Below are positions 1-12,377 of a DNA stretch of 64,000 nt, one piece after another. Under the pieces are notes generated by a model. That model was given only the letters and a program-made list of their open reading frames with translations. It did no database searches and had not been told where the DNA came from. The translations under genes were made by a program, and so were the position numbers. Every line of letters starts with the position of its first letter. The stretch's first letter is position 1. The stretch is from Lytechinus variegatus (taxonomy: Eukaryota > Echinodermata > Echinoidea > Temnopleuroida > Toxopneustidae). The stretch covers positions 55,009,048 to 55,073,047 of the forward strand of contig NC_054741.1 in assembly GCF_018143015.1 (NCBI RefSeq). Reading direction: 5' to 3'.

Positions 1-810
1 ATTAATATTCAAAATAGCTGCAACTGGCCCAAATAGTATTTTCTAAAGGGGCCAACAAAAATCGTAAAAGTGAGCACTAAAATGTATATTATCAAGAGAA
101 ACGAGTGGAATAGTGACTAAAAACACGATTGCTAACGAAATATATCATTGATATGCCACGTATATTAATGCTGTATTTTTATATTCAAAATGGCTGCCAA
201 AAGCCCTGACAGTATTATGTACAATGAGAAAGAGGACCAAAGAAATCACAAGAGTGAGCACTGAAATGCATTTATTTGTGATGATTAAATAGGATACTGT
301 CTGAAAAAACAAAATTTTTAAAGAAATGTGTCATTCAGGTTTTAAGTTTGTGTTTAATACTGTATTTTGACTTTCAAAATGGCCGCCATAGATTATGTAC
401 AATGCGAACTTAGGAAATACATTTTCACACGAGTGAGCACCATAAATGCACGTAATTGTGATCTGTGAGTAAAATATTGTCTGAAAGCATAACTTGTAAC
501 AAGATATATCAGTTCTTCTACCAGGTAGGTGATAAATACTGTATTTTGAAAGTCAGAATGGCTACAGGCCCCAACAGTATTATGTACAATGTGAATGGGG
601 ACAAATGATTTTAACAGTATTTTGGCTTTGCTTGATTAAATGATGTTGTATGAGTGAAATATTGTCTGGAAACATGATTACTGACGAAATATATCACATC
701 ATCTAAAATTTAGGTGATAAATGTTATATTTCAAAATTCAAAACGGCCGCCATATGCCCTTTTGTGAAAATTATCTGTCCTCATTCAAATTGTACATACT
801 ACAACAAAGG
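1..810. repeat. Tandem array, ~180-bp units, left part of an inverted array
   Basis: Units recur with starts near 5, 184, 372, 555 and 740. Each starts with a TTCAAAATGGCYGCC-like core and then carries GTACAAT, GTGAGCAC, an ATTGTCTGAAA stretch and ACGAAATATATCA. From about 756 the same unit is read in the opposite direction, so the orientation switches inside the array. The array runs off the left edge of the window. No coding potential is recognised. Confidence 0.8.
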
Positions 811-818
811 CCCATGGC

Positions 819-2241
819 CAGGGTGACCAGATTTCACAAAATGAAATACGGGACAATTGACAAACGAAGATCAACAAAGAAGCCCACACAAAGTGTTAGA
901 CTTGTGAACAAATATAAAGAATTCGAAGGGAAGGTGAACGAAAGAATGAAGGAGAGAAAGAAAAGAGATGATTGAGAAGGAAAGAAAATAAAGGAAAAAA
1001 CAGAAAAAATAACAGAAAGTTAGAATAAAAGAAGGATGAAAGAAATAATAAAAGAGATAAAAAAAAGGTTTCCGTCATTCTTTGAAATGAATATAGAAAG
1101 AAAGAAAGAAAGAAAGAAAAAGAAAGGAAGGGAAGATGAATAAATGTCTGAAAGACAAAATAAAGGAGAGAATTAAAGGGGAGGTAAGAAAAAGGAGGAA
1201 AGAAATAATGAAGGAAATAAACATGTTTCCTTCATTATTTGAAAGAAAGAAAGAAAGAACAAAGAAAAGAAAGGAAAGAAAGAAACGAAAGAAAGAAAGA
1301 ATAAGGGAAAAGAATAAGAAGGGAAAAAATAAAGAAAGGAATAAAGAGCGGAAGGCAAGAATGAAGGGAGGAGAGAAGTTGCAGCCGAAAATAATGGGAG
1401 AGAAAGAACGAAAAGAAACAGGAGACGAAGAAAGAAGGAAGCCAAGGTAATCATAAGGAAAGAAAGAAGGAAGGAAATGAAAAAGGATATTTGATATAAA
1501 TAAAGATAGATGGAACAAAAAAGGGCAAAACAGAAAGGATAAGGTATATATAAAAGAAAGAAAATGGAAAAGTTCAAATTTCAAGTTAACAAAATAATCC
1601 AATCATCTAATAAAAATCAAAATTTTATTTGGTGTTTTTTAAAATGTATTTATGAAATTTAAAAATCAAAATGTTTTTGAAATGAATAAAATTTCAAACA
1701 TATTGTCAAACTTAAAAATTAGATGAAACATCGCGGCATCGTGCACACCAAGACTCAAAACGAAAGCTGAAACAACTAGATCTATAAAAAGTCAATAACT
1801 TGTTCCTCCGATCATTAATCTGAGAATACGGTATAATTATAAGAATTTCCCGCCGATTTTGTGATTATTTTGGTGGAAAAACTGTTTATCATGTGAGATT
1901 GCTTTCACCATTGAGAATTTGCTTCGATCCTATACATGCCTAGCTATAGTAGCCTGCCACTCATAGGCAGGAGGCCAGTTCGTTTGCAATGTATTGGGTT
2001 AGCAAGAAATCACCGCAGAACTTGCAAAAGTTTACAGTTATCGATTTAATTGTTGTCCCTGCTACGTCAGCTGTTGGTTATCTAATGAAAATTCGTCACT
2101 TGTAAATGTATTAACTACATTTTGTTCAACATTCTGAAATACGGGACAAATAGGCGTCCCGGGAAGGGTTTGTCGGGACGCCGGGACACAGGAGCAAAAT
2201 ACGGGACAATCCCTGGAAATACGGGACGTCTGGTCACCCTG
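819..2241. mobile_element. Non-autonomous hAT-like DNA transposon, 1.42 kb
   Basis: The ends are inverted repeats CAGGGTGACCAG and CTGGTCACCCTG, and a perfect 8-bp direct repeat CCCATGGC lies on both sides (811-818 and 2242-2249). An 8-bp target duplication with a CA...TG end is the hAT signature. ATACGGGAC motifs repeat just inside both ends. The body from about 900 to 1560 is purine (GA) rich, and no transposase is recognised. The element sits inside the inverted tandem array; removing it restores one array unit across the join. Confidence 0.9.
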
Positions 2242-2249
2242 CCCATGGC

Positions 2250-2975
2250 AGCCATTACAGAATGCAGCATTAATCACCTTAAATGCACCAGATATGATAT
2301 ACCTCGTTAGGAACCATGGTTTTAGACAATATTTCACTCTTACATCACAATTATATGCAATAATGCAAGCAAAGACAAATTCTGTCAAAATTATAAATTA
2401 CAATAATTTTAGGGCCTTTGGCAGCCATTTTGAATTCCAAAGTACAGCACTTATTACCTCAATGACCAATATGTGAGGCATTTAATTTAGAATTCATGAT
2501 TAAGTCAATAATTACTATTACTCATACATCACAGCTACATGCATTTTATGATTCTCATTCTTGTAAAAAGTAGATTCCCGTAACGCATGTAACGTAATTT
2601 AGTTAGGGCTTGTCAGTATCAGCTATTTTGAATGTCAAAATACAGTATTTATCACTGATATGGCAGAAAAAATGCTATATTTAATAAAATCTTAATAGTA
2701 GTAATATGCATTTTAGTACTCGCTCTTGTGATTTTCATTTTATCCCTTTAACATTGTACATAATACTTTCAGGGAATATGGCAACTTTTTTTAATATCAA
2801 AATGCTTCATTTATTACATACATGGCATAACAAATGATACATTTCGTTAGCAATTATGTTTTCATTCATTATTTCACTAAGAATCACAATTACTTGCATT
2901 TAGTGCATTTTGTGAAATTTAGTATTCCCCATTCATATTGTACATAATACAGGGGTCTGTGGCGGCCATTTTGAA
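2250..2975. repeat. Tandem array, ~180-bp units, inverted arm
   Basis: These are the reverse complement of the units at 1-755. GGCAGCCATTTTGAA, AATACAGTATTTATCAC, CATTGTACATAATAC and GTGGCGGCCATTTTGAA recur in order. Together with 756-810 this forms the opposite arm of a large hairpin-capable structure. A further diverged unit may extend to about 3310, beyond the inserted MITE. Confidence 0.75.
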
Positions 2976-2977
2976 TA

Positions 2978-3155
2978 CAGTGAAACCTGTTTATAGTGAC
3001 CACCAAAGGGAAACACAAAATGTGACCTTTATAGACAGGTGGCTGCTATAGACAGGTTCTTATACACACAATCTGCCTCCATGGGAATCGGTTTTAGAGG
3101 TCACTATAGTCAGGTGGCCACTATAGACAGGTGGCCACTAACACAGGTTTGACTG
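2978..3155. mobile_element. Tc1/mariner-pogo-like MITE with TA target duplication
   Basis: Inverted ends CAGTGAAACCTGTTTATAGT and the complement of CAGTCAAACCTGTGTTAGTG enclose 178 bp, with TA on both sides (2976-2977 and 3156-3157). The interior repeats a TATAGACAGGTGGCC motif. This end type and TA duplication are typical of Tc1/mariner (pogo/Tigger-like) derivatives. There is no coding capacity. Confidence 0.8.
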
Positions 3156-3576
3156 TATCTAGAAGATATATTTTTTTTCAAATATCGTTTTTCAGAGAGT
3201 ATTAACTCTAGCTGCAACACAAATACATACATTTTTATAACCAATGTGCGGGCAATTTTATGACTTTCATGGGTAATTTGCATATTTTGGCGGCCATATT
3301 GGATTTTGCCAATTTTCAGATAATACTCAAGGTTACACGAGTGGCATTCATAATCAGCACCCTCGAATTGACAAGAAACCATATTAAAAATGTACATTTG
3401 AAAAAATAAGGTTTGGTAAATTTTCTATGGGGTCTTTCCTGGACTAACTCCGGACCTTTCGCTGCAAAACGCGAACGGACCTTTACGGCGGTAGTTGATT
3501 TTGGAAAAGACTTTTGGGCCCGTCGTAAAAGACTGTCCTGCAATGCAAGTTGCGTGACATGAGAATTTGATTTTGA

Positions 3577-3735
3577 ATTTCGATTTGCGCTAAAGTAAGG
3601 CAACGTTACTGTTATCAACTTCCACGTACTCGTACTCTCCTCGCTCAGAGAACAATAGCTTTTGAAGGACCCAGGTTATGGAACAGTCTTTTTAATGAAG
3701 TGGGACATAGTACCTCTCTTAATACGGTAAATTGA
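3577..3735 (+). pseudogene. 3' end fragment of a non-LTR retrotransposon ORF2
   Basis: Reading from 3577 gives a 52-residue open stretch ending at TGA 3733-3735. It includes AQRTIAFEGPRLWNSLFNEV, which matches the extreme C-terminus of reverse-transcriptase ORFs of jockey/CR1-type LINEs (the usual pattern is R-x-GPxLWNSLP). The rest of the element is absent, so it is a 5'-truncated, dead copy. It is too short to assign a clade. Confidence 0.6.
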
Positions 3736-3983
3736 AATTGACGTTGATTTATTCTTATAATTTTCTTGTGTAGGTTGTATTGTAACTTTTACGATTATTA
3801 TTATTCATAGGCAGCACCCCAAGGTATTTTGGAAGATGTGTAAAAAGAATGAGAAATGTAACCAAAATGACCATCATTTTGCAGTTAACCCCCCCCCCTT
3901 TTCAAATTTAAATCAGAAACCCCACAAAAAATTAATAACCGATATCCAGGTGCTGATTCAGCAGGATGAGGGTTAGTTCACTG

Positions 3984-6572
3984 CAGGCGCGTACGCAGGA
4001 TTTTTGAAAGGGGGGGGGGTTCGAGCTGATTTTTTTTTTAAATCTCCCGCCCAGTCTCTAAAAAGTGATGAGCGGGGGGGGGAGGTGATGATTTTTTTTT
4101 CAGCGCTGCAAATAAGACAATAACATTTAAGTGGGGATGGGTATGTAACAGTGTGGTCATGACCCGCGAGCGAGCAGAAATGTTCTCGTTTTTGCGTTGA
4201 AAACATAACCTTTTTGTCAATAGTTTGTTGGAATCATAGTCGATGCTACATGTCCTTCGGATCGTAGCACTCATGATATGGCCAACCGCGTAGCCACGAT
4301 TTCATTTTGGAGGGGGCGGTAAATGCACGCGAAGCGTGCCAACACTTACAGAGCAGGGGGTGGGTGCAGGGAGGGGGAGTTTCCCCCTCCCGCGCGAAGC
4401 GCGAAGCTTTTAGTGTTTCATAAATTAAAATGAAAAGGAGCCGTTTCTCTTGTCTCTAGTACCTCCAATTCGGTTGACTATATTGCGATTTTGAACCTTG
4501 TTTTCAAAAGTGATTGTAAACGCACAAAAGAGGTATACAATGGAGGAAATTAAAATGATAATAACTCCGCGCGAAGCGCGGAAGCTAAAGTGATTTATCA
4601 ATTTTTTTTGCCATAAAAAGGGTCCCGAGAAAAGGGTAGTCTCAAAGATATATTGAAACTTTCTTTGGAAAGATCAGATTTGATTACAAACAATTTAGCA
4701 TCAGTGCATATTTTTAACTCGCAAAACAGAGGAGAAGATTGGTAGAGGAAGATATTCCTCCCCGCGATGAGCAATGAAACTCTGAAATTTCAAAGGGCGG
4801 ACGTTTCATCAAATGTAGATATCTCTAATACCCAATCGTGTCTAATTCAATTGATTTTCTAAGATTATTGAACTTCATTACAAGGAAAATAGTGCGCATA
4901 AAGTTGAAACTTCTGTGATTTATTGAAATTATCTATCTATATAATAAAGGATGATTAATTTTTTTGACTTATCCTGAAGCGCTTCATTTTGAATATAAAG
5001 AAACTTAAGTGTCATTCAAAATTTCAAACTGAGGGCGCAAAACAGGACAGGAGATGAATGTATACAGGGAAATGACATGAAGTTTAATACAATTTGATAA
5101 AAAAATATTGTACTTTTTTATTTAATACGACACAAATTCCATACTTTCCTCTTTTTAAATTAGGAACCTGTTTGCCCCCAAATTATGGTTGTTTATAGTA
5201 ATGAGCTGAAAAGCGGGAGAAGCTGACTTTATGGAGGTGACGGCAGAAACTGATATAAAGATTTTACCCGCTCGGAGCCGACCAGACCAGAAGTTGCGCG
5301 ATCAATTGAAAAAAAAAGATAACTTCATACATTTACTTCGGCCTAACCTTACTCAAATTCATGCCCTAATGTATACAATTTTAACTTTAACTGGCAAGAA
5401 GCACATAGCTGAGGTGGAAAAACAGGGTTAGAGAAAAGGTGGGGGAACAATGGAGAACTTCAATATTGTCATTTAACCGCGCGCAGCGCGGAAGCAAAAT
5501 TCATATATGAATTTAAAGCAAGAAGAGTGAAGGAGTTTCTCTTTTGAGAAAAAATAAAGAATAAATAGAAAAAACACAAAGCAACCTTTCTTCCCTTTCC
5601 TTCCTTCCCTTTTCTCCTCTCCTTTTTCCCCTTCTTTTTTTTTTCTTTTTGGGGACGTTTGGGGGAGGGCGACCGCCCCCCCCCTGGCTACGTGCCTGGA
5701 TATGGCCTTGATCAGAACACTAGAAACTTGAGAAATGTCATGAATAATTACGAGCGAGCGGAGCAAGCGAGCCGAAATGTTTGCGTTTTTCCGTCAAAAC
5801 ATACAATTCTTCTCAATAGCTTGTTGGTAATGATTACATATTAGTTGATGATACATGTCCTTCTGCTCGTAAGTCTCATGATATGGCCTTGATCAAGAGA
5901 CTAGAAACTTAAGAAATTTCATAAATGATTACGAGCGAGCGGAGTGAGCGAGCCGAAATTTTCGCGTTTTCCCGTCAAAACATACATTTCTTGTCAATAG
6001 TTTGTTAGTAAATCAAGTATTAGTCGATGCTACATGTCCTTCTATTCGTAACACTCATATACGGCCTTGAACAGGAGACTAGATACTTATGGAATTTCAT
6101 AAATTATTACGAGCGAGCGGAGCGAGCTAACCGACATTTTAGCGTTTTCCGTCATTTTGGTTTTCATATTGGTAAAACATATTTTGTAAGAAAACGTATG
6201 TCTTTGTCTTGGTTCACTTGTATTCATAAGTATACATCATGATAATCATGTATGGCCTTGTTAATGGCGATACCGTGATCATGTCGGCGACATGCGGAAA
6301 TAAAAGATATAATAAAATGGAGCGAGCGAAGCGAGCGGAAATTTTTTCTGTGTTTTTCGTCGGAAACATGAGATTCTGTTCATTATTGCTGTCATATACA
6401 TTATTGGGTAGGGGAACTGTCCGTAACCAGACCAAGGAGTTATCAGGCGCTTGCCCGATAACTCCTTGACCAGACCGACCTCTGGGGAGACAAGCAAAAA
6501 AAAAAAAAAAAAAAGGAAACGAAAAGGGGGGGTTTGAACCCCTGAAACCCCCCCCCCTTGCGTACGCGCCTG
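3984..6572. mobile_element. Non-autonomous hAT-like element, 2.59 kb
   Basis: The ends CAGGCGCGTACGCA and its inverse TGCGTACGCGCCTG are flanked by a perfect 8-bp duplication GTTCACTG (3976-3983 and 6573-6580). A long G tract follows the left end (about 4011-4020) and a C tract precedes the right end (about 6549-6557). The interior holds units of about 180 bp with an ACGAGCGAGCGGAGCGAGCG core (5751, 5932, 6110, 6319, and a relative near 4160). CG-rich blocks near 4395, 4568 and 5477 carry a GCGCGAAGCGCG-like motif. No transposase is recognised. Confidence 0.9.
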
Positions 6573-6575
6573 GTT

Positions 6576-6758
6576 CACTGTAAAAAATGAAGTGCTAATT
6601 CAGCACTTACAGTGCTTGTATAGTGACTGCACTACGAGTGCTGATTTTCTAGTTTAAATTTAAACTAGAAAATCAGCACTCGTAGTGTTTAAACTAGAAA
6701 ATCAGCACTCGTATACAAGCGCTGTAAGTGCTAAATTAGCACTTCATTTTTTACAGTG
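6576..6758. mobile_element. Palindromic MITE
   Basis: CACTGTAAAAAATGAAGTGC at the left is mirrored by its reverse complement at the right, and the whole 183 bp is close to one long palindrome centred near 6660. Its first five bases coincide with the last five of the GTTCACTG duplication of the neighbouring hAT element. The hAT element therefore landed on the edge of this MITE. No clear duplication of its own is seen. Confidence 0.75.
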
Positions 6759-6818
6759 TTGTGTTGGGCTTCGAGCAGTGGACGTTCTTCCTAAAGAATA
6801 GCTAGGCAGTTTACTTAC

Positions 6819-7394
6819 CATCGAATTAACCGGGCTCCGGAGAGGGACGAATACACAGATTCCGTTGGAGGGAGCAAAGGATGCCATGTGATACGAAGCC
6901 AAAATCAGAGAAATTACCCAGCATGCAACAACAAAGATGATGGTCAGTCTTGTTGTGAAGTAGAACTTGTACCGAACTGGGTGAACAACGGCGAAATAAC
7001 GCTCTGTTGTGACGGCGATAAGACTAAAACCCGATGCGACGATAGAAGCCCAGAGCAGAGACTTGGAGATGAAAAGACGACAGTACAGCTGGCCCGCGAA
7101 ACCGGACGGGGCAGGGGGAAAGTTCGGAAACAGATGCAACGGAATGACGAAGACGGCTGTCACGAGGTCATTGATGGCCAGATTGATGATGAATTGACTG
7201 GTTCGAGTACGGAGTGAAGGGATTCGTAGGAGAACGAAACACACGAGGGCGTTACCCGTAATACCAGAGAAGGCGATGAAGCCGTAAATTGTGCGAACAA
7301 AGGCGCTATTTTCAATTCTTCCCGCATTCCAAGCCACGGCATCATCGTCGACAGTGAAACCATTGGTGTCTATCGATTCAGTTGGTGTTTCCAT
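6819..7394 (-). CDS. Class A GPCR, exon 1 (receptor A, partial gene)
   Basis: This encodes 192 residues from an ATG at 7394 to a donor site ATG|GTAAGTAA at 6818, phase 0. Visible hallmarks are a TM1 GN (residues 47-48), TM2 LAIND (Asp76), the TM3 disulphide Cys105, ERY at 131-133 replacing DRY, a Trp in TM4 (ACW) and the ECL2 Cys in GICVF. It therefore covers TM1-TM4 and ECL2. It is a plasma-membrane G-protein-coupled receptor; the ligand is unknown. Receptor B has the same intron position and phase, so TM5-TM7 should lie further along the minus strand. Nothing matching is seen down to position 1, so those exons are outside the window or lost. The gene may be functional or a decayed copy. Confidence 0.88.
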
Positions 7395-10300
7395 AACTTG
7401 GCTCTTTCTTGTACGAGCACGATCAAATAAGAATTCCCGTACCCTTAGTAATTATGAATATACACGTATTACAAATAATTCCACTTCGTCAAGTCGAAGT
7501 GGTTAACAATATCCGTGTCTAGGAGTGTGCCACAGGATTGGTGATTAACAGATCAGAAAATCCTGAGAAAATGAAAGTGGAAAATCATTGTAAAAGTAGG
7601 AGAAGAACCAGACATGAATCAATTAATTTTTCCTTTTTGTACATACCCTACTGACCCGAATCTAAGACGAGTCACAATTTGTTCTCAGCATCGGTATTAT
7701 TATGAGACACGGGTATTCTAAAAGACTATTGATCATCGATGGCGCATGATTTTATGAAACAATTACATCGTGCCGTCAGTTCATGGCTGCAAAACGTTTT
7801 CCAATCGCAACTTTCGCTCAAAGAAAATTGCTATCAATGATGTGGCTTGTGTTAAGAAAATATTCGATCATTATGTGTCACCCATCAAAAGTGGAACGAT
7901 ATTCTGGCAAGCTTCCTTCGTTTCGACTGCAATTCAAATATCAGAATTCACAAAAATCAATACCAAACGTCGTTTTGAATCGATAATGATATCCGAATAA
8001 ATAACGCTATTTTCATGATCACAGACCGACAGGGCGTCTTGCAGACTGGTAAAAATAGCTGACTATCTAATGAATGAAATAAGATTTCACTGGTTTATTT
8101 TTGTACGTCTATTCATGTTCATAAAACATTTTTTTTTTCATAGGCTTGATGCCACAAAATATGATAATATTAGTAGGCCTATATGGCTTTAAATTATTAT
8201 GGAATTTTTGATAGCATGAGAAACTCTCATCAATTATATTTACGTGTATACATCGAGCCCTTGGAAACAATGTGCATTAAGCGATTTAATAATGTTTATT
8301 ATTAATGTAGATGAAATTTTGTATTTTTATGAATAATGTTTCAGAAAATAAAGACTAAATTGAAACTGAAATTGAATATGAAGAAATTATGTTGGCAAAA
8401 TTTTAATTTAATGATTACTTTTCCACATTACCACACTCTATATGTTTACTTCCGATGACTTCGTCCACACTCTCAAACGAATGAGCCTCTCAACAGTCAC
8501 AATTAGATGTAGAGTCAATCAAGTTGTCCTTTTTGTTGCCTGCACTATCAACTTTCGCCTCAAGTAGACCAAACAATCCGCATCATGTTTAAAACAAATC
8601 ACATAAATTGAGCAAAGTGATAATAGTACGTTCTCGAAGTATAAGTTCTAATTCTAGTTGACATGTGAATCTTCAGTTTCTTGATGCTGACACTCTGAAA
8701 TCTGCAATGATTCGGCATTTCTCCGTGCTTATGACAGTTCCGTTTAGAATTTAAAATATTAAAGGTGAAAGTAAGATGTCGCGCATGCGCTTTCTGATTT
8801 TCGTTGCCTTTATAGAGTAGTACGAGGAATGGTTTTAAAGATGAAAAGAAAGGTCATATGTGGATGAAAACGTGACAGCTTGTTTTTTACTCTTTTAAAC
8901 TTTATTTATTCAGAAGATTATTCAACGACTGCTTAATATCGAAAGAATACCCTACACCATTTTCATTGAATCGGTTGCTTCCTTCACTGACGTTAGAAAC
9001 AAAATAATCTTTTTATTCCATGGAGTAATTAATTCGTTATAAGGCCCTTTACACAAGATACGATAAAGACCGTGGGCGATAAGGAGGGAGCAATGGAAAC
9101 AGAGAGAAAAAAATCAAGAGACGAGTATATCATGCATGATATCCTTATACTAGTTTGAAAGATACCCTTGAAGAAAATAAATATTTGAGGTTATTATTGT
9201 TTTGCTCAGAGGCAGAGAATCTGAATTCGAAAAAAAAAACTCCGTGAGGATTGAATTTCTCTCATCTTGATATTATCACTTATTAATAACCGTGCTGTGT
9301 ATTCTCTTCATATTTTATGTCTCCATCTATCCGTCATTCGTTCGGATATAAACCAGCATGTTCGTGACCGTTTTGTAGCTTTCTTTTATTTCTCAATATA
9401 TTTTGCATCCAAACCTTGTTTTCTCCAACTAATCCTATTTACGAAAATGTAATCGGATTTTGGAGAACCCTATCAATAATTACTGCAGACAAAAGTTATG
9501 CACGTGTAAGAGAAATGTCAATAGTATCATTAGTGTCTCCGGCGTATATTATCTTGTGGAAATTAGAGTTAATTGTAGTAGCAACTTTTAATAGGATTTA
9601 ATCAGTTTCTCTATGAACTGTTTCGTGGTTCTTGACCTTCAGTTACTTGTAAATCATCAATCTGACTGTCTGATATGTAAACAGGTTTACAACCAACAAA
9701 AATATTTTGCAATTTGTTTTGTTTTCTACAACGCTTGCTTTTCTTTTCCATTTTATCAGCAGTCCTTATAACATCTTAATGGAGCCATGCTCAAAATGAT
9801 CTTTAGTCGCATGGAAAACTCTTCTGCTAATTGTCTGGTGCATGGTATACAAGAGAAATAGAATAAAACACGAATGGAGAAATCAGATACCGACAGAGGC
9901 TTCGATCCTGGGGGGTGGGGCAGGGGGCGATCGCCCCCAATAAAAATATTGGGGCCAAGCATAACCTTTCGCCCCCATTAATTCCGGAAGTGCAACGAAA
10001 AATAATATCAGAATGTCACACAGAAATCGGTAAATTACCAAACGAAATATGAAATTTGGTTTTTACATTAAAATTACAGAACAAAATTATGATTTTTCCG
10101 CGCGGGAAATGATTCCATCTATCATTGGAACTTGTGTTGGGGTACATTTACACAGGAATGTCAATATAGGCAAACAATTCTTTTCTGCCAATGAATAAAC
10201 AAGAAAATGAAATCCTTTAATATTTTAACTCCACTTCATCTTGAAACAGTGATATTACCTTATACAAGATTTTCATTTGTCAATAACGCGCGGGAGAAAT

Positions 10301-10770
10301 GAATACGAAATGCTGTTTGGATAATCATGTTGTACAGGCAATCGAAGAATCCGCAAGATTGTGAAGTAAAATTGAACTCAACATTTGCAACATAATTACA
10401 TTTTTTCTTTGTATAGACCAAAACAAACCAAGGGTCGTTGCCGGGGTTCTCTGGGTTCGCGGAACCCCGCGCCGCTTGCCAACAGCAACAAAAAAAAGGG
10501 GGAGGGAGAAAAGGGAAATAGTGGAGGAAAATACAAAATGTAAGAAACGTGAATCTAACAAGGGGTTTAAAAACATATCCCGTTTTTAGTCAATTTGAAC
10601 AGATTATGTGCTCACGATTCGAATTTTGTTATCTTGTTTCAGCGAGTTACGCGATTACCGGTACGCATCCTGTTCATGACTACAAAAAGTGCTGAATATG
10701 AGAAAAATGTTCAGCTTGCATCATTTGATTAGTGAGATATCCCATTCCTGAATTCTAACCAACAATATAA
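7395..10770. other. Intergenic DNA upstream of receptor A, no gene recognised
   Basis: AT-rich DNA without coding signatures. A possible LINE 3' tail lies near 8330-8385 (AATAAAGACTAAATTGAAAC followed by TTGAAA-like repeats). A GC-rich repeat fragment with G and C tracts sits at about 9900-9985, and another at about 10425-10510. The DNA just 5' of the receptor A start presumably holds its promoter or 5' leader, but I see no clear TATA box or acceptor. Confidence 0.4.
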
Positions 10771-10774
10771 AATT

Positions 10775-11024
10775 CACTCTAAAAAAATATTGGGTAAAAT
10801 GTTCCATGAGGGTAATTATTTGTCCAACTAACATTGTGCATTTTTATTTATCCAGTGAAATGAAAAATTTGCCCATTCTAAAGTAGTTTCTGCTTATTAT
10901 TTAACCTTACTGGACATTATGCTTCCCGCATTGGGTAAAATACTGCCCAAAATTGGTTGGACTCATAATTACCGTCGTGCTGGGTAAAATTTTACCAAAC
11001 ACCAGGTATTTTTTTTTTACAGCG
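10775..11024. mobile_element. MITE of the CACTCTAAAAAA / TGGGTAAAAT family
   Basis: It starts CACTCTAAAAAAATATTGGG and carries TGGGTAAAAT-type words in both orientations (GGGTAAAATACTGCCC, GGGTAAAATTTTACC). The right end is TTTTTTACAGCG. It is related to the copies at 23729-23945 and 32930-33182. Confidence 0.6.
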
Positions 11025-11319
11025 GATCCACTTTTCAGGTCAGTATCCCTTTATGAAATATTTCCAACGCTTTGTATTCGCACTGATTGTTAATTTAGAT
11101 GCTCATCATGTTCATGACTATAAAAAGTGTCTAGGGTGTCCAGTTGTAAGATTTAAAAATCCCCCACCAAAATTCTGCTCGTACATCGCGCTTGCATTAC
11201 TTATAGTAACAAAATAGTATGATCAATTTGATATCTTCATGCTCGCATTCATTTGTTATGATTATATTTAAAAGCGTGTTTAAAATTTACATTTTAAACA
11301 AATTTTTTACAGATTGGAA

Positions 11320-11580
11320 TTAAAAAAATCAGCTCGCGCTTTGCGCTCGCATATTTTCTTTAGCAAGAACCCCATATTTTTCATGATCAAAGAGGTGAAT
11401 AGAATGTCCCGTTTTTAGGTCTGAACATCAAAAAAAAAAGCTCGCGCTTTAGATAATTATGCAATAATCGTCATTGGATATATATCGCGTTCTTTATTAA
11501 AACGTCCATAATCTGTCAATTATTTTCAGATCGAAATATCAAAAATTTCAGCTCGCTCGAATTGTTCTTTTAGATACCCA
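11320..11580. repeat. GCGAGCGCGAAGCGCGAGC-type tandem array, fragment 1
   Basis: AGCTCGCGCTTTGCGCTCGC and degenerate relatives recur at about 11330, 11435 and 11550, with poly-purine and AGAATGTCC words between them. The same 110-115 bp unit fills the hAT-like element at 27.7-29.2 kb. The array continues at 12400-12560, on the far side of the inserted DR1-type element. Confidence 0.65.
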
Positions 11581-11619
11581 TCTTGATCAATGGTACAAAC
11601 AAGTGGAATGCCTCTGGCC

Positions 11620-12377
11620 GTCTCACCTCCATCACGCAGTTCAATATAGCAGCAGTGCTGACTTTGAAAACTACTAACTCGCACAAGATGTTCAGTGATA
11701 CATGGTTACTCTTATGTCCACTTTTTATGAACTAGACCAATAAACTTACAGAGATATGATGGTTATTCAACAAAAAAACCCAACATGGCCAAAGTTCATT
11801 GGCCTTACATGACCTTTGACCTTGATCATGTGACCTGAAACTCGCACAGGATGTTCAGTGATACTTGATTACTCTTATGTCCAAGTTTCATGAATCAGAT
11901 CCATAAACTTTCAAAGTTATGATGGTAATTCAACAGATACCCCCAATTCGGCCAAAGTTCATTGACCCTAAATGACCTTTGACCTTGGTCATGTGACATA
12001 AAACTCATGCAGGATGTTCAGTGATACTTGATTAACCTTATGTCCAAGTTTCATGAACTAGGTCCATATATTTTCTAAGTTATGATGACATTTCAAAAAC
12101 TTAACCTCAGGTTAAGATTTTGATGTTGATTCCTCCAACATGGTCTAAGTTCATTGACCCTAAATGACCTTTGACCTTGGTCATGTGACATGAAACTCTA
12201 CTAGGGTGTTCAGTAATACTTGATTAACCTTATGGCCAAGTTTCATGAATTAGGTCTATATACTTTCTAAGTTATGATGTAATTTAAAAAACTTAACCTC
12301 AGGTTAAGATTTGATGTTGACGCCGCCGCCGTCGGAAAAGCGGCGCCTATAGTCTCACTCTTCTATGCAGGTGAGAC
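11620..12377. mobile_element. Short inverted-repeat element carrying DR1 motifs, copy 1
   Basis: It begins GTCTCACCT and ends AGGTGAGAC. The left end resembles the inverse of the end near 60.5-60.6 kb, and the right end (GCCGCCGCCGTCGGAAAAGC) matches the inverse of the start near 31.0 kb. The body is about four diverged tandem units of roughly 160-180 bp. Three of them carry the perfect word TGACCTTTGACCT (11810-11822, 11973-11985, 12165-12177). That word is a direct repeat of AGGTCA half-sites spaced by one base. There is no coding capacity. Confidence 0.7.

Noticed and set aside
1075..1602. Long open frames on both strands (up to 175 codons)
   Set aside because: They run through a GA-rich strand, so one strand gives Lys/Arg/Glu runs and the other Phe/Leu/Ser runs. 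This is composition, not coding, and it lies within a hAT-like element.
5751..6340. Regularly spaced repeats resembling a CRISPR array
   Set aside because: The spacers are themselves repeated, and the units are about 180 bp long within a eukaryotic transposon. CRISPR does not apply.
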